From assembly GCA_015075545.1 (NCBI GenBank), contig JABTUC010000002.1, forward strand, positions 186,001 to 250,000: a stretch of 64,000 nt of DNA, given 5' to 3'. The position numbers and the translations under genes are program-made. Within the stretch, counting starts at the first letter, position 1. Each line of letters begins with the position of its first letter. A model generated the notes under the pieces. The model did no database searches and was not told where the DNA came from. It saw nothing but the letters and a program-made list of their open reading frames with translations. This document shows positions 37,264 to 45,992 of this stretch, one piece after another. The stretch comes from Ideonella sp. Lineage in GTDB: Bacteria > Pseudomonadota > Gammaproteobacteria > Burkholderiales > Burkholderiaceae_C.

Positions 37264-37948
37264 ACGCGGCGCCCGACGGCGGCAGGCTGAGCTGCGTCAG
37301 CCGCGCCGCCAGTTCGCCATCGGCACGTTCGACGCGCAACTGCGTCACCACCACCGGGTTGCTGACGGTCACCACGCGCGCGGCCTTGACGCCTTGCTGC
37401 ACCAGTTGGGCCTGCGCGGCGTCGGCGGCGGCGCGCGTGTCGTAGCGGCCGAACTGCAGGCCCGGCTGCAGATCGGGCGAGTTGCGCAACTCCTCGACGT
37501 GGAGCTGCTGGCGCCGCAGCTCGTCGCGGCGGCGCGTCATCGCCGCGTCGTCGGCGAAGCGGCCGAGGTAGACGATGAACGAGCCGCCGCGCTCGCTGCG
37601 CTGCTGTGTCCACTCGAGGCCCGGCAGGTCGAGTGCACGCAGCGCGCGCTCGGCCGCTGCCACTTCGCTGGCAGCCAGCGGCCCCGCTTCGAGGCACACC
37701 GAGGCATCGGCGTTCGGCATCGCGGCGGCCGGCGCACCCCGTGCGCCGTGCGAGCGCTGGACGGCCGCGGCCTGCAGCGCGGCGCTCGCCGCGGTGGGGG
37801 TGATCAACTGCACCGCGTCGGGCCGCACCTCCTGCTTCAGGCGCTCGGGCTCGCGCTCGTGGCCGCGGCTGAAGCCGGGCAGCAGATCGACCGACCACGC
37901 CAGCACCAGCAGGTTGGCCAGCGCCAGCACGATGACGAGGCCGCGCAT
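37238..37948 (-). CDS. SPOR domain-containing protein
   Basis: 236 aa. An N-terminal membrane segment (VIVLALANLLVLAWSV) is followed by a linker and a C-terminal SPOR-type region with two half-repeats (SFIVYLGRFADDAAM and QPGLQFGRYDTRAAADAA). SPOR domains bind denuded peptidoglycan, usually at the septum. Its ATG at 37948 shares one base with the birA stop (TGATG), so it is coupled to birA, as in many Burkholderiales. Confidence 0.85.
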   Translation of the reverse strand: MRGLVIVLALANLLVLAWSVDLLPGFSRGHEREPERLKQEVRPDAVQLITPTAASAALQAAAVQRSHGARGAPAAAMPNADASVCLEAGPLAASEVAAAERALRALDLPGLEWTQQRSERGGSFIVYLGRFADDAAMTRRRDELRRQQLHVEELRNSPDLQPGLQFGRYDTRAAADAAQAQLVQQGVKAARVVTVSNPVVVTQLRVERADGELAARLTQLSLPPSGAAFRPCAMPQ

Positions 37949-38871
37949 CACGGCGCCGGCCCGTCCGACGACACGCTGACGTCGCCGCTGCCCACCGTGT
38001 GCAGCGCTGCGCCGACCCGCACCTGCAGTGCGCCGCCGGCGTCGATGCCTTCGGCCACGCCCTGAGGCACGCTGTCGAGCGTGGTCGTGACGACGCGGCC
38101 GCGCAGGCAGTCGCGGCGCTCGTAGCGCGGCCTGAACGGCGCGAAGCCCTCGCGCTCGAACTGCAGCACCGCTTCGATCCACGGCCGTGCGATGCGCGCC
38201 AGCGTGCGCGGCGGATCGATGCCGGGCGCGAACTCCTGCAGCCAGGCCACACCGTGGCGTGCGTCGGCCACCGCCTGGGCGGCGACGTTCAGGCCGACGC
38301 CGATCACCGCCATGCGCCGCTGGCCGACCGGCACCGACTCGATCAGGATGCCGCCCATCTTGCGCGGCGATGCATCGGGCTCGATGCGCATCAGGTCGTT
38401 GGGCCACTTGAGGCCGATGTGCGCGCCATCGAGCGCGCAGGCAGGGTCGAGCGCGTCGGCCAGCGCGACGCCGATCGCCAGCGACAGCCCCGACCAATCG
38501 GGCGGCGCGAACGGCAACGCCAGCGAGCAGGTCAGCGACGCACCGGCACTGGACTGCCAGCTGCGCCCCCAGCGGCCACGGCCGCGCGTCTGCTGCTCGG
38601 CCACCAGCAGGCACGGTTGCGTGTCGCCGACGCGGCGGCCGTGCCGGGTGGCCTCGAGCAACGGCATCGGGCCGCTCACCGGCGGTTCGAGTTCACCCGG
38701 ACGCGATGGCACCGCATCGGCCACGCCGCCGGAGCGGCGCGCTCGCTCGACCAGCTCGGTGCTGGTCGATTCGCAGCGCGCCACCACCTCGATCGCCAGC
38801 CCCGGCAGCAGCGTCGACAGCTCGCGCCACAGCGGCTCGGTGTTCCACGACTGGACGACGGGCTCTTGCAT
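37948..38871 (-). CDS. birA: Biotin--[acetyl-CoA-carboxylase] ligase, without repressor domain
   Basis: Attaches biotin to the carboxyl-carrier protein of acetyl-CoA carboxylase. 307 aa. The biotinyl-5'-AMP loop TRGRGRWGRSW is at residues 95-105, followed by LKWPNDLM and KMGGILIES. The protein starts directly in the catalytic domain and lacks the N-terminal helix-turn-helix of E. coli BirA, so it should not act as a biotin-operon repressor. The insertion at about 50-80 is longer than in E. coli. It is coupled to the downstream SPOR gene. Confidence 0.93.
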   Translation of the reverse strand: MQEPVVQSWNTEPLWRELSTLLPGLAIEVVARCESTSTELVERARRSGGVADAVPSRPGELEPPVSGPMPLLEATRHGRRVGDTQPCLLVAEQQTRGRGRWGRSWQSSAGASLTCSLALPFAPPDWSGLSLAIGVALADALDPACALDGAHIGLKWPNDLMRIEPDASPRKMGGILIESVPVGQRRMAVIGVGLNVAAQAVADARHGVAWLQEFAPGIDPPRTLARIARPWIEAVLQFEREGFAPFRPRYERRDCLRGRVVTTTLDSVPQGVAEGIDAGGALQVRVGAALHTVGSGDVSVSSDGPAP

Positions 38872-38933
38872 CGCTTCGGGGCGGCCGCTGCGAGGCGCGC
38901 GGCGCGCGTGGCTGCGCTGGCAGCGGGAGGGCT

Positions 38934-39458
38934 CTAACGCTTTGGCGCGAGCATCGTGCCACGGCAGCGACGTGCGCCGCAACGGCAGGCAAACTGTTTT
39001 TTCACTTTCGGCGTGTAGCGCTCGTCGATCACCAGGCCGTAGTCGTAGAACAGTTCTTCGCCCGGCCTGATCGCGCGCAGCGCCTTGATGAACACGCGGT
39101 GCCGCTGTTCGTCGACGTCGGATTCGCAGTTCGGGTTGCAGGCATGGTTGATCCAGCGCGCCGCGTTGCCGCCGACGGCGGCGTCGATCACGTGCTCCTC
39201 GTCGATGTGGAAGAAGAACGTGTGGTCGGGGTCGTCCGGGTCGTGCGGGTGGCGGGCTTCGGCCTGCTTCCAGGTGATCATCTGGCCCTTGTACTCGATG
39301 ATCGTCTCGCCCCTGGCGATCGGGCGCAGCGCGTAGACGCCGCGGCCGTGCACGCCCGAACGGCGCACCTGGATGCGGCGGCCGGCGGCGGGCTCTTGCG
39401 AGGCGGAAACGGCATTGCGGCTCGGGCGACGGAACCGGCGGCGGGGGTTGGCGTTCAT
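38934..39458 (-). CDS. SET domain protein-lysine methyltransferase
   Basis: 174 aa from ATG 39458 (ATG 39467 also possible). A complete SET domain is visible: GRGVYALRPIARGETIIEYKG near 38-58, the SAM-binding RWINHACNPNCES near 101-113, and catalytic ELFYDYG near 135-141. A post-SET cysteine cluster (Cys158, Cys160, Cys165 in CRCGARRCRG) follows, joining the Cys of NPNC as a zinc site. The N-terminus is Arg-rich. It probably methylates lysines on a protein target. It is divergent from topB with 85 bases between starts. Confidence 0.88.
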   Translation of the reverse strand: MNANPRRRFRRPSRNAVSASQEPAAGRRIQVRRSGVHGRGVYALRPIARGETIIEYKGQMITWKQAEARHPHDPDDPDHTFFFHIDEEHVIDAAVGGNAARWINHACNPNCESDVDEQRHRVFIKALRAIRPGEELFYDYGLVIDERYTPKVKKQFACRCGARRCRGTMLAPKR

Positions 39459-39543
39459 TGGGTACATTGAAATCACAGGCGCGCGCGTGCGTGCGCGCGC
39501 GAGACGGGGCATTGTAGGCAAGGCCCCGCAGCAAGCGAACGAG

Positions 39544-42282
39544 ATGAGCAAGTCACTGATCATTGCGGAAAAGCCCAGCGTCGCGCAGGACATCGTGCGC
39601 GCGCTGACGCCGGCGGCCGGCAAATTCGACAAGCACGCCGACCACTTCGAGAACGAGCGCTACGTCGTCACCTCGGCGGTCGGCCACCTGGTGGAGATCA
39701 AGGCGCCCGAGGCGTACGACGTCAAGCGCGGCAAGTGGAGCTTCGCGCACCTGCCGGTGGTGCCGCCGCATTTCGACCTGGCGCCGATCGACAAGTCGAA
39801 GTCACGGCTCAATGCGGTGGTCAAGCTGGTGCGCCGCAAGGACGTGGGCGAGCTGATCAACGCCTGCGACGCCGGCCGCGAGGGCGAGCTGATCTTCCGC
39901 CTGATCGTGCAGTTCGCCGAGGGCGGCAAGGCGCTGCACAAGCCGGTGCGCCGGCTGTGGTTGCAGAGCATGACGCCGCAGGCGATCCGCGACGGTTTCG
40001 ACGCGCTGCGCAGCGACGCGCAGATGCACGGCCTGGCCGACGCCGCGCGCAGCCGCTCCGAGGCCGACTGGCTGGTGGGCATCAACGGCACGCGCGCGAT
40101 GACCGCGTTCAACTCGCGCGACGGCGGCTTCTTCCTCACCACCGTGGGCCGCGTGCAGACGCCGACGCTGAGCATCGTGGTCGAGCGCGAGGAGAAGATC
40201 CGCAAGCACGTGCCGCGCGACTACTGGGAGGTGAAGGCGAGTTTCCTCGCCAAGGCCGGCACTTACGAAGGCAAGTGGTTCGACCCGAAGTTCAAGAAGA
40301 ACGAGGACGACCCCGAGCTGCGCGCCGACCGGCTGTGGAGCGCGCGCGATGCGCAGGCCATCGCCGACGCGGTGCGCGGCGGCAGCGGCACGGTGCGCGA
40401 GGAGAGCAAGCCCAGCACGCAGAGCAGCCCGCTGCTGTACGACCTGACGACGCTGCAGCGCGAGGCCAACGGCCGCTTCGGCTTCTCGGCCAAGACCACG
40501 CTGTCGCTGGCGCAGGCGCTGTACGAGAAGCACAAGGCGCTGACCTATCCGCGCACCGACTCGCGCGCGCTGCCCGAGGATTACCTGGGCGTGGCCAAGA
40601 AGACGATGGCCGTGCTCGCCGAGGGCGATCTGCCGGGTCCGTCGCGCGAACTGGCGCGGCATGCGAAGCAGGCGTTGAAGGCCGACTACGTGAAGCCGAG
40701 CAAGCGGGTGTTCGACAACGCCAAGGTGTCGGATCACTTCGCGATCATCCCGACGCTGCAGACGCCGACACACCTGAGCGAGGCCGAGGCCAAGCTGTAC
40801 GACCTGGTGGTCAAGCGCTTCATCGCGGTGTTCTTTCCGCCGGCCGAGTACCTGCTGACGACGCGCGTCACCACCGTGGGCGCGCACGCCTTCCAGACCA
40901 ACGGCCGCGTGCTGGTCAACCCCGGCTGGCTGGCGGTGTACGGCAAGGAAGCGCAGGACGAAGACGCCAATCTCGCGCCGGTGCAGCCCGGCGAGAGCGT
41001 GCGCAACGTCGAGGTCGCCGTTCTGGCGCTGAAGACCAGGCCGCCGCCGCGCTACACCGAGGCGACGCTGCTGTCGGCGATGGAGGGTGCCGGCAAGCTG
41101 ATCGAGGACGACGAACTGCGCGCGGCGATGCACGACAAGGGCCTGGGCACGCCGGCCACGCGCGCGGCGATCATCGAGGGGTTGATCCTCGAGAAGTACA
41201 TGTTGCGCGAGGGCCGCGAGCTGGTGCCCACCGCCAAGGCGTTCCAGTTGATGACGCTGCTGCGCGGCCTGGACGTCGAGGACCTGACCAAGCCCGAGCT
41301 GACCGGCGACTGGGAGTACCGGCTGCTCGAGATGGAGCACGGCCGGCTGGCGCGCAGCGCGTTCATGCGCGACGTGGCCGCGATGGCCGAGCGCATCGTG
41401 CGCAAGGCCAAGGAGTACGACCGCGACACCATCCCCGGCGACTACGCGACGCTGGCCACGCCGTGCCCCAACTGCGGCGGCGTGGTGAAGGAGAACTACC
41501 GGCGCTTCGCCTGCGAGGCGTGCGAGTTCAGCATCACCAAGATCCCGGGCGGGCGCAGCTTCGAGATCGCGGAAGCCGAGGCGTTCCTGCGCGACAAGCG
41601 GATCGGCCCGCTCGAGGGCTTCCGCTCGAAGGCCGGCTGGCCGTTCAGCGCCGAGCTGCGCCTCGTGCACGACGACGAGATCGGCAACTGGAAGCTCGAG
41701 TTCGATTTCGGCGAGGACGAGCGGCGCGCGCAGCAAGACGGCGAGCCGGTCGATTTCAGCGGCCAGGCGTCGCTCGGCGCGTGCCCCAAGTGCAAGGGCC
41801 ACATCTACGAGCACGGCACGAGCTACGTCTGCGAGCACGCGGTCGGCCCGAAGCAGACCTGCGACTTCAAGAGCGGCAAGATCATCCTGCAGCAACCGGT
41901 AGCCCACGAGCAGATGCACAAGCTGCTCACCGTCGGGCGCACCGACCTGCTGGAGAACTTCGTTTCCAACCGCACGCGGCGCAAGTTCAAGGCCTACCTG
42001 CGCTACGACCCGCGCGAAGGCAAGGTGGTGTTCGAGTTCGAGCCGCGGCGCGAGCGCGGCGGCAAGCCACCGGCCAAGGGCGCTGATGCAACGCCGCCCG
42101 GCAGCGCGCCGGCCGCAGCCGCGAAAGCCGCCGCCAGGGTGGCGCAGTCGGGCGAGTCCGCGGCGCAGGGCGCGGCGAAGAAGGTCACGTCGAAGAGAGC
42201 CGCAGCGACCAAGGCGCCTGCCAAGGAAGCCGCCGCGAAGAAGGCCCCCGCGAAGAAGACCGCGCGCCGGCGCGGCGCCTGA
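39544..42282 (+). CDS. topB: DNA topoisomerase III with lysine/alanine-rich C-terminal tail
   Basis: Type IA topoisomerase that decatenates DNA. 912 aa from ATG 39544. The TOPRIM domain has IIAEKPSVAQD and the metal-binding Glu at the N-terminus, with DAGREGELIFR. The active-site Tyr is Tyr335 in TYPRTDSRALPE. The C-terminal region has zinc ribbons (CPNCGGVVKENYRRFACEAC; CPKCKGHIYEHG). The last ~60 residues are a Lys/Ala/Pro tail (KAPAKEAAAKKAPAKKTARR) resembling bacterial histone H1-like proteins, a common extension in Betaproteobacteria. The long antisense open frame is an artefact of GC bias. Confidence 0.95.
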   Translation: MSKSLIIAEKPSVAQDIVRALTPAAGKFDKHADHFENERYVVTSAVGHLVEIKAPEAYDVKRGKWSFAHLPVVPPHFDLAPIDKSKSRLNAVVKLVRRKDVGELINACDAGREGELIFRLIVQFAEGGKALHKPVRRLWLQSMTPQAIRDGFDALRSDAQMHGLADAARSRSEADWLVGINGTRAMTAFNSRDGGFFLTTVGRVQTPTLSIVVEREEKIRKHVPRDYWEVKASFLAKAGTYEGKWFDPKFKKNEDDPELRADRLWSARDAQAIADAVRGGSGTVREESKPSTQSSPLLYDLTTLQREANGRFGFSAKTTLSLAQALYEKHKALTYPRTDSRALPEDYLGVAKKTMAVLAEGDLPGPSRELARHAKQALKADYVKPSKRVFDNAKVSDHFAIIPTLQTPTHLSEAEAKLYDLVVKRFIAVFFPPAEYLLTTRVTTVGAHAFQTNGRVLVNPGWLAVYGKEAQDEDANLAPVQPGESVRNVEVAVLALKTRPPPRYTEATLLSAMEGAGKLIEDDELRAAMHDKGLGTPATRAAIIEGLILEKYMLREGRELVPTAKAFQLMTLLRGLDVEDLTKPELTGDWEYRLLEMEHGRLARSAFMRDVAAMAERIVRKAKEYDRDTIPGDYATLATPCPNCGGVVKENYRRFACEACEFSITKIPGGRSFEIAEAEAFLRDKRIGPLEGFRSKAGWPFSAELRLVHDDEIGNWKLEFDFGEDERRAQQDGEPVDFSGQASLGACPKCKGHIYEHGTSYVCEHAVGPKQTCDFKSGKIILQQPVAHEQMHKLLTVGRTDLLENFVSNRTRRKFKAYLRYDPREGKVVFEFEPRRERGGKPPAKGADATPPGSAPAAAAKAAARVAQSGESAAQGAAKKVTSKRAAATKAPAKEAAAKKAPAKKTARRRGA

Positions 42283-42456
42283 TCGCGTCGCGAACCGAGG
42301 CACGGCGGGCACGATGTCCCAGGTCGGGCTCGCCGGTGCACGTGGCGCATTCGCGATGCCGGTGGGACAATCGCCGCGCGACTCGAGCCCCCGGCTCACT
42401 GCGTGCGCGGCCCCTCGGGGCGCGTTTGGTTCTTCGGGCGGCCGGGCGCACCCGTC

Positions 42457-43737
42457 ATGACGCCGACCGACATTCCCGTCTACATGGCCCACCTGGGCGA
42501 GCAGGCACGCGCCGCGTCGCGCGCGATGGCGCGCGCGCCGCTGGCGGCGCGCAACGCGGCGCTGCGCGAACTGGCGCGGCTGCTGCGCGCCGAGACCGAC
42601 GCGCTGCAGCGGGTCAACCGCGGCGAGGTCGAGGCGGCCGCCGCCGCTGGCACCGCCGCGGCGCTGGTCGATCGGTTGAGGCTGACGCCGGCCGTCATCG
42701 AGACGGTGGCGCGCGGCTGCGAGCAGATCGCCGCGATGCCCGATCCGATCGGCGAGATCAGCGAACTCGAGCGCCAGCCGAGCGGTATCCAGGTCGGCCG
42801 CATGCGCGTGCCGCTGGGCGTGTTCGCGATGGTGTTCGAGAGCCGGCCCAACGTGACGATCGAGGCGGCGTCGCTGGCCATCAAGAGCGGCAATGCGGCG
42901 ATCCTGCGCGGCGGTTCGGAGGCGCTGGCGACCAACCTCGCGCTGGCGCGGCTGGTCGAGCGCGCGCTCGCCGGGGCCGGGCTGCCGGGCGAGGCGGTGC
43001 AACTGGTGGCCACCGCCGACCGCGCCGCGGTGGGCTGCCTGCTGGCGATGCGCGACCAGGTCGACGTGATGATCCCGCGCGGCGGCAAGGGCCTGATCGA
43101 GCGCGTTGCCGCCGAGGCGAAGATGCCGGTCATCAAGCACCTCGACGGCAACTGCCACGTCTACGTCGACGCGGCGGTCGATCTGCAGATGGCGCTGGCC
43201 GTCACCGACAACGCCAAGACGCAGAAGTTCAGCCCGTGCAACGCCGCCGAGTCGCTGCTGGTGCATGCGGCGCAGGCGGGCGCGTTCCTGCCGCGCATCG
43301 CGGCGATGTTGACGGCCAAGGGCGTCGAGCTGCGCTGCGACGAGCGCGCGCTCGCGCTGGTGCGCGCGGTGCCCGGCGTGCGTGCGCTGCCGGCGCAGGA
43401 GTCCGACTGGTTCGAGGAGTACCTGGCGCCGATCATCAGCGTCAAGGTGGTCGACAGCCTCGACGAGGCGATCGCGCACGTCAACCGCTACGGCTCGCAC
43501 CATACCGACGCCATCCTGACCTCGCATCACGGCAGTGCGATGCGCTTCCTGCGCGAGGTCGATTCGGCCAGCGTGATGGTCAACGCCAGCACGCGCTTCG
43601 CCGACGGCTTCGAATACGGCCTCGGCGCCGAGATCGGCATCTCCACCGACAAGCTACACGCGCGCGGCCCGGTCGGGCTCGAGGGCCTGACGTCGCAGAA
43701 GTGGGTCGTGCTCGGCGACGGCGAGTTGCGTTCATGA
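42457..43737 (+). CDS. proA: Glutamate-5-semialdehyde dehydrogenase
   Basis: Gamma-glutamyl phosphate reductase, second step of proline synthesis. 426 aa from ATG 42457; an upstream TTG/ATG-rich extension is not family-like. The aldehyde-dehydrogenase fold shows [20 protein letters not shown] and the catalytic Cys261 in [32 protein letters not shown] is near the end. It stands alone here; proB is not in the window, and in related genomes proA is often next to holA. Confidence 0.95.
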   Translation: MTPTDIPVYMAHLGEQARAASRAMARAPLAARNAALRELARLLRAETDALQRVNRGEVEAAAAAGTAAALVDRLRLTPAVIETVARGCEQIAAMPDPIGEISELERQPSGIQVGRMRVPLGVFAMVFESRPNVTIEAASLAIKSGNAAILRGGSEALATNLALARLVERALAGAGLPGEAVQLVATADRAAVGCLLAMRDQVDVMIPRGGKGLIERVAAEAKMPVIKHLDGNCHVYVDAAVDLQMALAVTDNAKTQKFSPCNAAESLLVHAAQAGAFLPRIAAMLTAKGVELRCDERALALVRAVPGVRALPAQESDWFEEYLAPIISVKVVDSLDEAIAHVNRYGSHHTDAILTSHHGSAMRFLREVDSASVMVNASTRFADGFEYGLGAEIGISTDKLHARGPVGLEGLTSQKWVVLGDGELRS

Positions 43738-43771
43738 CACGCCACTGCGGCGCGCCGGGAGGGGCACGCGG

Positions 43772-44317
43772 GTGAGCTCGACGCAGGCGCTGCTGCTGGG
43801 CGTGGTGGTCGTATGCGGCTTCTGGATGGTCGGTGCGCACAACCGTGTCGTCGGCCTGCGCGCGGCGATCGTCGAGGCCTGGGCTCAGATCGATGCGTTG
43901 TGCCGGCGGCGCGGCGAGGTGCTCGACTTGCTCGCCCAGACGCTGTGGGATCTGCGGCCCGACGGACGCGACGGCGTCGACGCGCTGCGCTCGGCGCAGC
44001 AGCAGCTGCACAGCGCTGCCGCGGCCGTGCGCGCCCGGCCCACCCGCGCCGAGGCCGCGGCCATCCTGGCCAGCGCTGAGGGCGCGCTCAATGCCACGGT
44101 GGCGCGTGTGCTGAACCAGGTCGAGTCCGACGCCGAGCTGCACGCCAACGACACCGTGGCCACGCAGTTGCTGGCGCTGTTCGAGTTCGGCCCGCAGTTG
44201 ATCGAGCGGCGCGAGCGGTTCAACCGTGCCTGCACGGTCTACAACGAGGCGATCCGGCAGTTCCCCACCAGTCTGCTGGCGCCGGTGTTCCGCTTCGAGG
44301 CCGCGGGGTCGCTGTGA
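43772..44317 (+). CDS. LemA family protein
   Basis: 181 aa from GTG 43772, with GGGAGGGG upstream as a ribosome-binding site. One N-terminal membrane segment (ALLLGVVVVCGFWMVG) is followed by a helical LemA domain ending in the signature VYNEAIRQFPTSLLA. LemA proteins are found next to membrane proteases or stress proteins and have no settled biochemical role. The stop overlaps the next gene's start (GTGA). Confidence 0.85.
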   Translation: MSSTQALLLGVVVVCGFWMVGAHNRVVGLRAAIVEAWAQIDALCRRRGEVLDLLAQTLWDLRPDGRDGVDALRSAQQQLHSAAAAVRARPTRAEAAAILASAEGALNATVARVLNQVESDAELHANDTVATQLLALFEFGPQLIERRERFNRACTVYNEAIRQFPTSLLAPVFRFEAAGSL

Positions 44318-45162
44318 ACGACGCCCCCGAGCCCGCCGCCGCGCCGGTGTCGACGCCGCCCGATCCGGCGGCCGAGGCCGAGCGGCGCGAGCGCTTCATG
44401 CAGGTGGCTGGCCCCGGCCAGTTGCACGCCGCGGCGCTGGCGCTGCTGCTGACGCCGGGCCGTGCACGCGAGATGGCGGTATGGCGCGACGAGTGCCGCC
44501 ACACAGTCGGCGCCAAGGAGCTGCGCAACGAGCTGATGAAGGTGCCGTGGCCCGAGCGCATGCCGTGGCTGGAGCGTTTCGTCGGCCGCGTCGCGCAGGG
44601 GCCGCTCGACAAGCGGCAGCAGTTGCTGCGCGCGGTGCGTCGCCTGATCGCTGCCGACGGCCGCGCGCTGGCGCTCGATCGCCTGCGCTGGCTCGCGATC
44701 CGTCATGCGCTGGGCGACGTGAAAGCGCTGGCGCGGCCGGCGGCCGCCGAGGTCGAGCTCGAGGGCCTGGCCACCGGCACCGCGCTGCAGATCGGCCGCC
44801 TGAGCGCGTTCCTTTCGCGCATCGTGCCGTCGCCCGAGATCGACATCGACGTGATGTCGGGCGCGGCCACCAGCGGCGAGCGCTGGTGGCGCGACGTGAT
44901 GCAGCCGTGGCCCGACGCCGGCGCGACGCGCGAAATGCCCGATGCCAACGCGCTGGTCAGCGCGCTGCACGAGGTGCAGGCGCTGCCGTGGATGCTGCGG
45001 CCGGTGCTGGTGCGGCGCTGGGTCGACGCCGCGGTGGCGTTGTCGCCCGCCGGGCAGATCGCACCGCCGGCGGCCGAGGCGTTGCGCATCGCCGGGCGCC
45101 TGCTCGACAGCCCGCTGCCGCCCGCGGTGGCGGCGTGCTTCGTCGAGGTCGACGTCGCCTGA
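44314..45162 (+). CDS. Unknown-function protein coupled to lemA
   Basis: 282 aa from GTG 44314, overlapping the lemA stop by 4 bases. There is no signal, clear membrane segment or metalloprotease HEXXH. A segment reading LLRAVRRLIAADGRALALDRL resembles the C-terminal part of M48 proteases that usually follow lemA in related genomes, and the N-terminus is Pro/Ala-rich. It may be the surviving cytoplasmic tail of such a protease, or an independent partner; this is inference from short similarity. Composition is like its neighbours. Confidence 0.7.
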   Translation: MNDAPEPAAAPVSTPPDPAAEAERRERFMQVAGPGQLHAAALALLLTPGRAREMAVWRDECRHTVGAKELRNELMKVPWPERMPWLERFVGRVAQGPLDKRQQLLRAVRRLIAADGRALALDRLRWLAIRHALGDVKALARPAAAEVELEGLATGTALQIGRLSAFLSRIVPSPEIDIDVMSGAATSGERWWRDVMQPWPDAGATREMPDANALVSALHEVQALPWMLRPVLVRRWVDAAVALSPAGQIAPPAAEALRIAGRLLDSPLPPAVAACFVEVDVA

Positions 45163-45254
45163 ACGCTCGCCGCCGCTGCGCCCGACCTTGCGTGGACGCA
45201 CGGTTTGGCGCCGCCCCCGTGGAAGCCATGGGTCGGCAGCCGCGGCATGGCGCC

Positions 45255-45260
45255 TATCAT
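45255..45260 (+). promoter_or_regulatory. Possible -10 element of the sox operon
   Basis: TATCAT, 26 bases before the soxY ATG, in a 124-base gap after the lemA-linked gene. No convincing -35 hexamer at 17 bases. Confidence 0.3.
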
Positions 45261-45286
45261 CGGGCGCATCGAAGGGGCAGGACACG

Positions 45287-45745
45287 ATGATCACCAGACG
45301 CACGATGTTGTCGCGCAGCGCCGAAGTCGCGGCGCTGCTGGCCGGCGCGGGGCTGTTGCCGCAGCCGGCGCAGGCCGAGTGGGCCAAGTCGGCCTTCGAG
45401 GCGAAGAGCGCCGGCGATGCCCTCAAGGCCCTGGCCGGCGCAACGCCCACCGAGAGCAAGGACGTGCTGCTGACCGCGCCCGACATCGCCGAGAACGGCG
45501 CCGTGGTGCCGGTGGCGTGCGCCTGCGCGTTGCCCGGCGTGAAGCGGCTGGCGCTGCTGGTAGAGAAGAACCCCAACCCGCTGGCCGCGGTGTTCGAGGT
45601 GAGCGATGCGATCGAGCCGAACCTGGCCACGCGCGTGAAGATGGGCCAGTCGAGCCACGTGCTCGCGGTGGCGATGCTCGCCGACGGCAAGGTGCTGTTC
45701 ACGCAGAAGGAAGTCAAGGTCACCCTCGGCGGGTGCGGAGGGTGA
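45287..45745 (+). CDS. soxY: Thiosulfate oxidation carrier protein SoxY
   Basis: Periplasmic sulfur-carrier subunit. With SoxZ it holds sulfur intermediates on a C-terminal cysteine. 152 aa. The Tat-type signal (TRRTMLSRSAEVAALLAGAG) ends at about residue 30. The carrier Cys150 lies in the invariant GGCGG end. Family blocks VLLTAPDIAENGAVVP and LVEKNPNPLAAVF are present. Oddly, two extra cysteines (Cys78 and Cys80 in VPVACACALPG) occur where SoxY normally has none. soxZ follows only after a 247-base repeat-rich gap, unusual for soxYZ. Confidence 0.94.
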   Translation: MITRRTMLSRSAEVAALLAGAGLLPQPAQAEWAKSAFEAKSAGDALKALAGATPTESKDVLLTAPDIAENGAVVPVACACALPGVKRLALLVEKNPNPLAAVFEVSDAIEPNLATRVKMGQSSHVLAVAMLADGKVLFTQKEVKVTLGGCGG

Positions 45746-45868
45746 GCCCGGACGTGAGCCAGCGCCTGCGCGCTGGGGAACGCCTGGCGAACCGGCCGGG
45801 CATGCAGGCCCGGCCGTGGATGAGCCCGGACGTGAGCCAGCGCCTGCGCGCTGGGGAACGCCTGGCGA
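45743..45868 (+). repeat. Tandem copies of a REP-like palindromic repeat between soxY and soxZ
   Basis: A 48-base sequence is repeated exactly at 45743-45790 and 45821-45868 (period 78). Each copy contains the hairpin CCAGCGC-CTGC-GCGCTGG and is followed, in unit one, by a near-palindrome at 45793-45816 built on CCGGGC/GCCCGG. A third, diverged unit covers about 45869-45955. The first copy begins inside the soxY stop codon. A related copy lies inverted at 51400-51467. Confidence 0.85.
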
Positions 45869-45931
45869 CAACGCGCGCGAGCGCGTTGCGGCGAACGCTC
45901 ATGTCGCACAGCGACGTGAGCGGCAGCCGAG

Positions 45932-45955
45932 CGGCCGGGCCTGCAGGCCCGGCCG
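45932..45955. repeat. Perfect 24-base palindrome upstream of soxZ
   Basis: A perfect 24-base palindrome centred on CTGCAG with CCGGGC/GCCCGG arms and CGGC/GCCG ends. It is the counterpart of the near-palindrome at 45793-45816, which differs by one base in the centre. It sits 38 bases before the soxZ start. In RNA it would form a very stable hairpin. Confidence 0.8.
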
Positions 45956-45992
45956 TGGCGACGCTGACGAGTGAATCAGGCAGGAGCAAGTG

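Noticed and set aside
39802..43530. 1240-codon open frame antisense to topB and proA
   Set aside because: It spans two real genes and their gap, and its product looks like reversed codon bias. There are no recognisable motifs.
44314..45162. M48 metalloprotease following lemA
   Set aside because: No HEXXH motif or membrane helices. Left as unknown function.
45743..45955. Possible CRISPR array between soxY and soxZ
   Set aside because: Only two exact copies, a 78-base period with related rather than unique spacers, and no cas genes. Palindromic REP-like repeats fit better.
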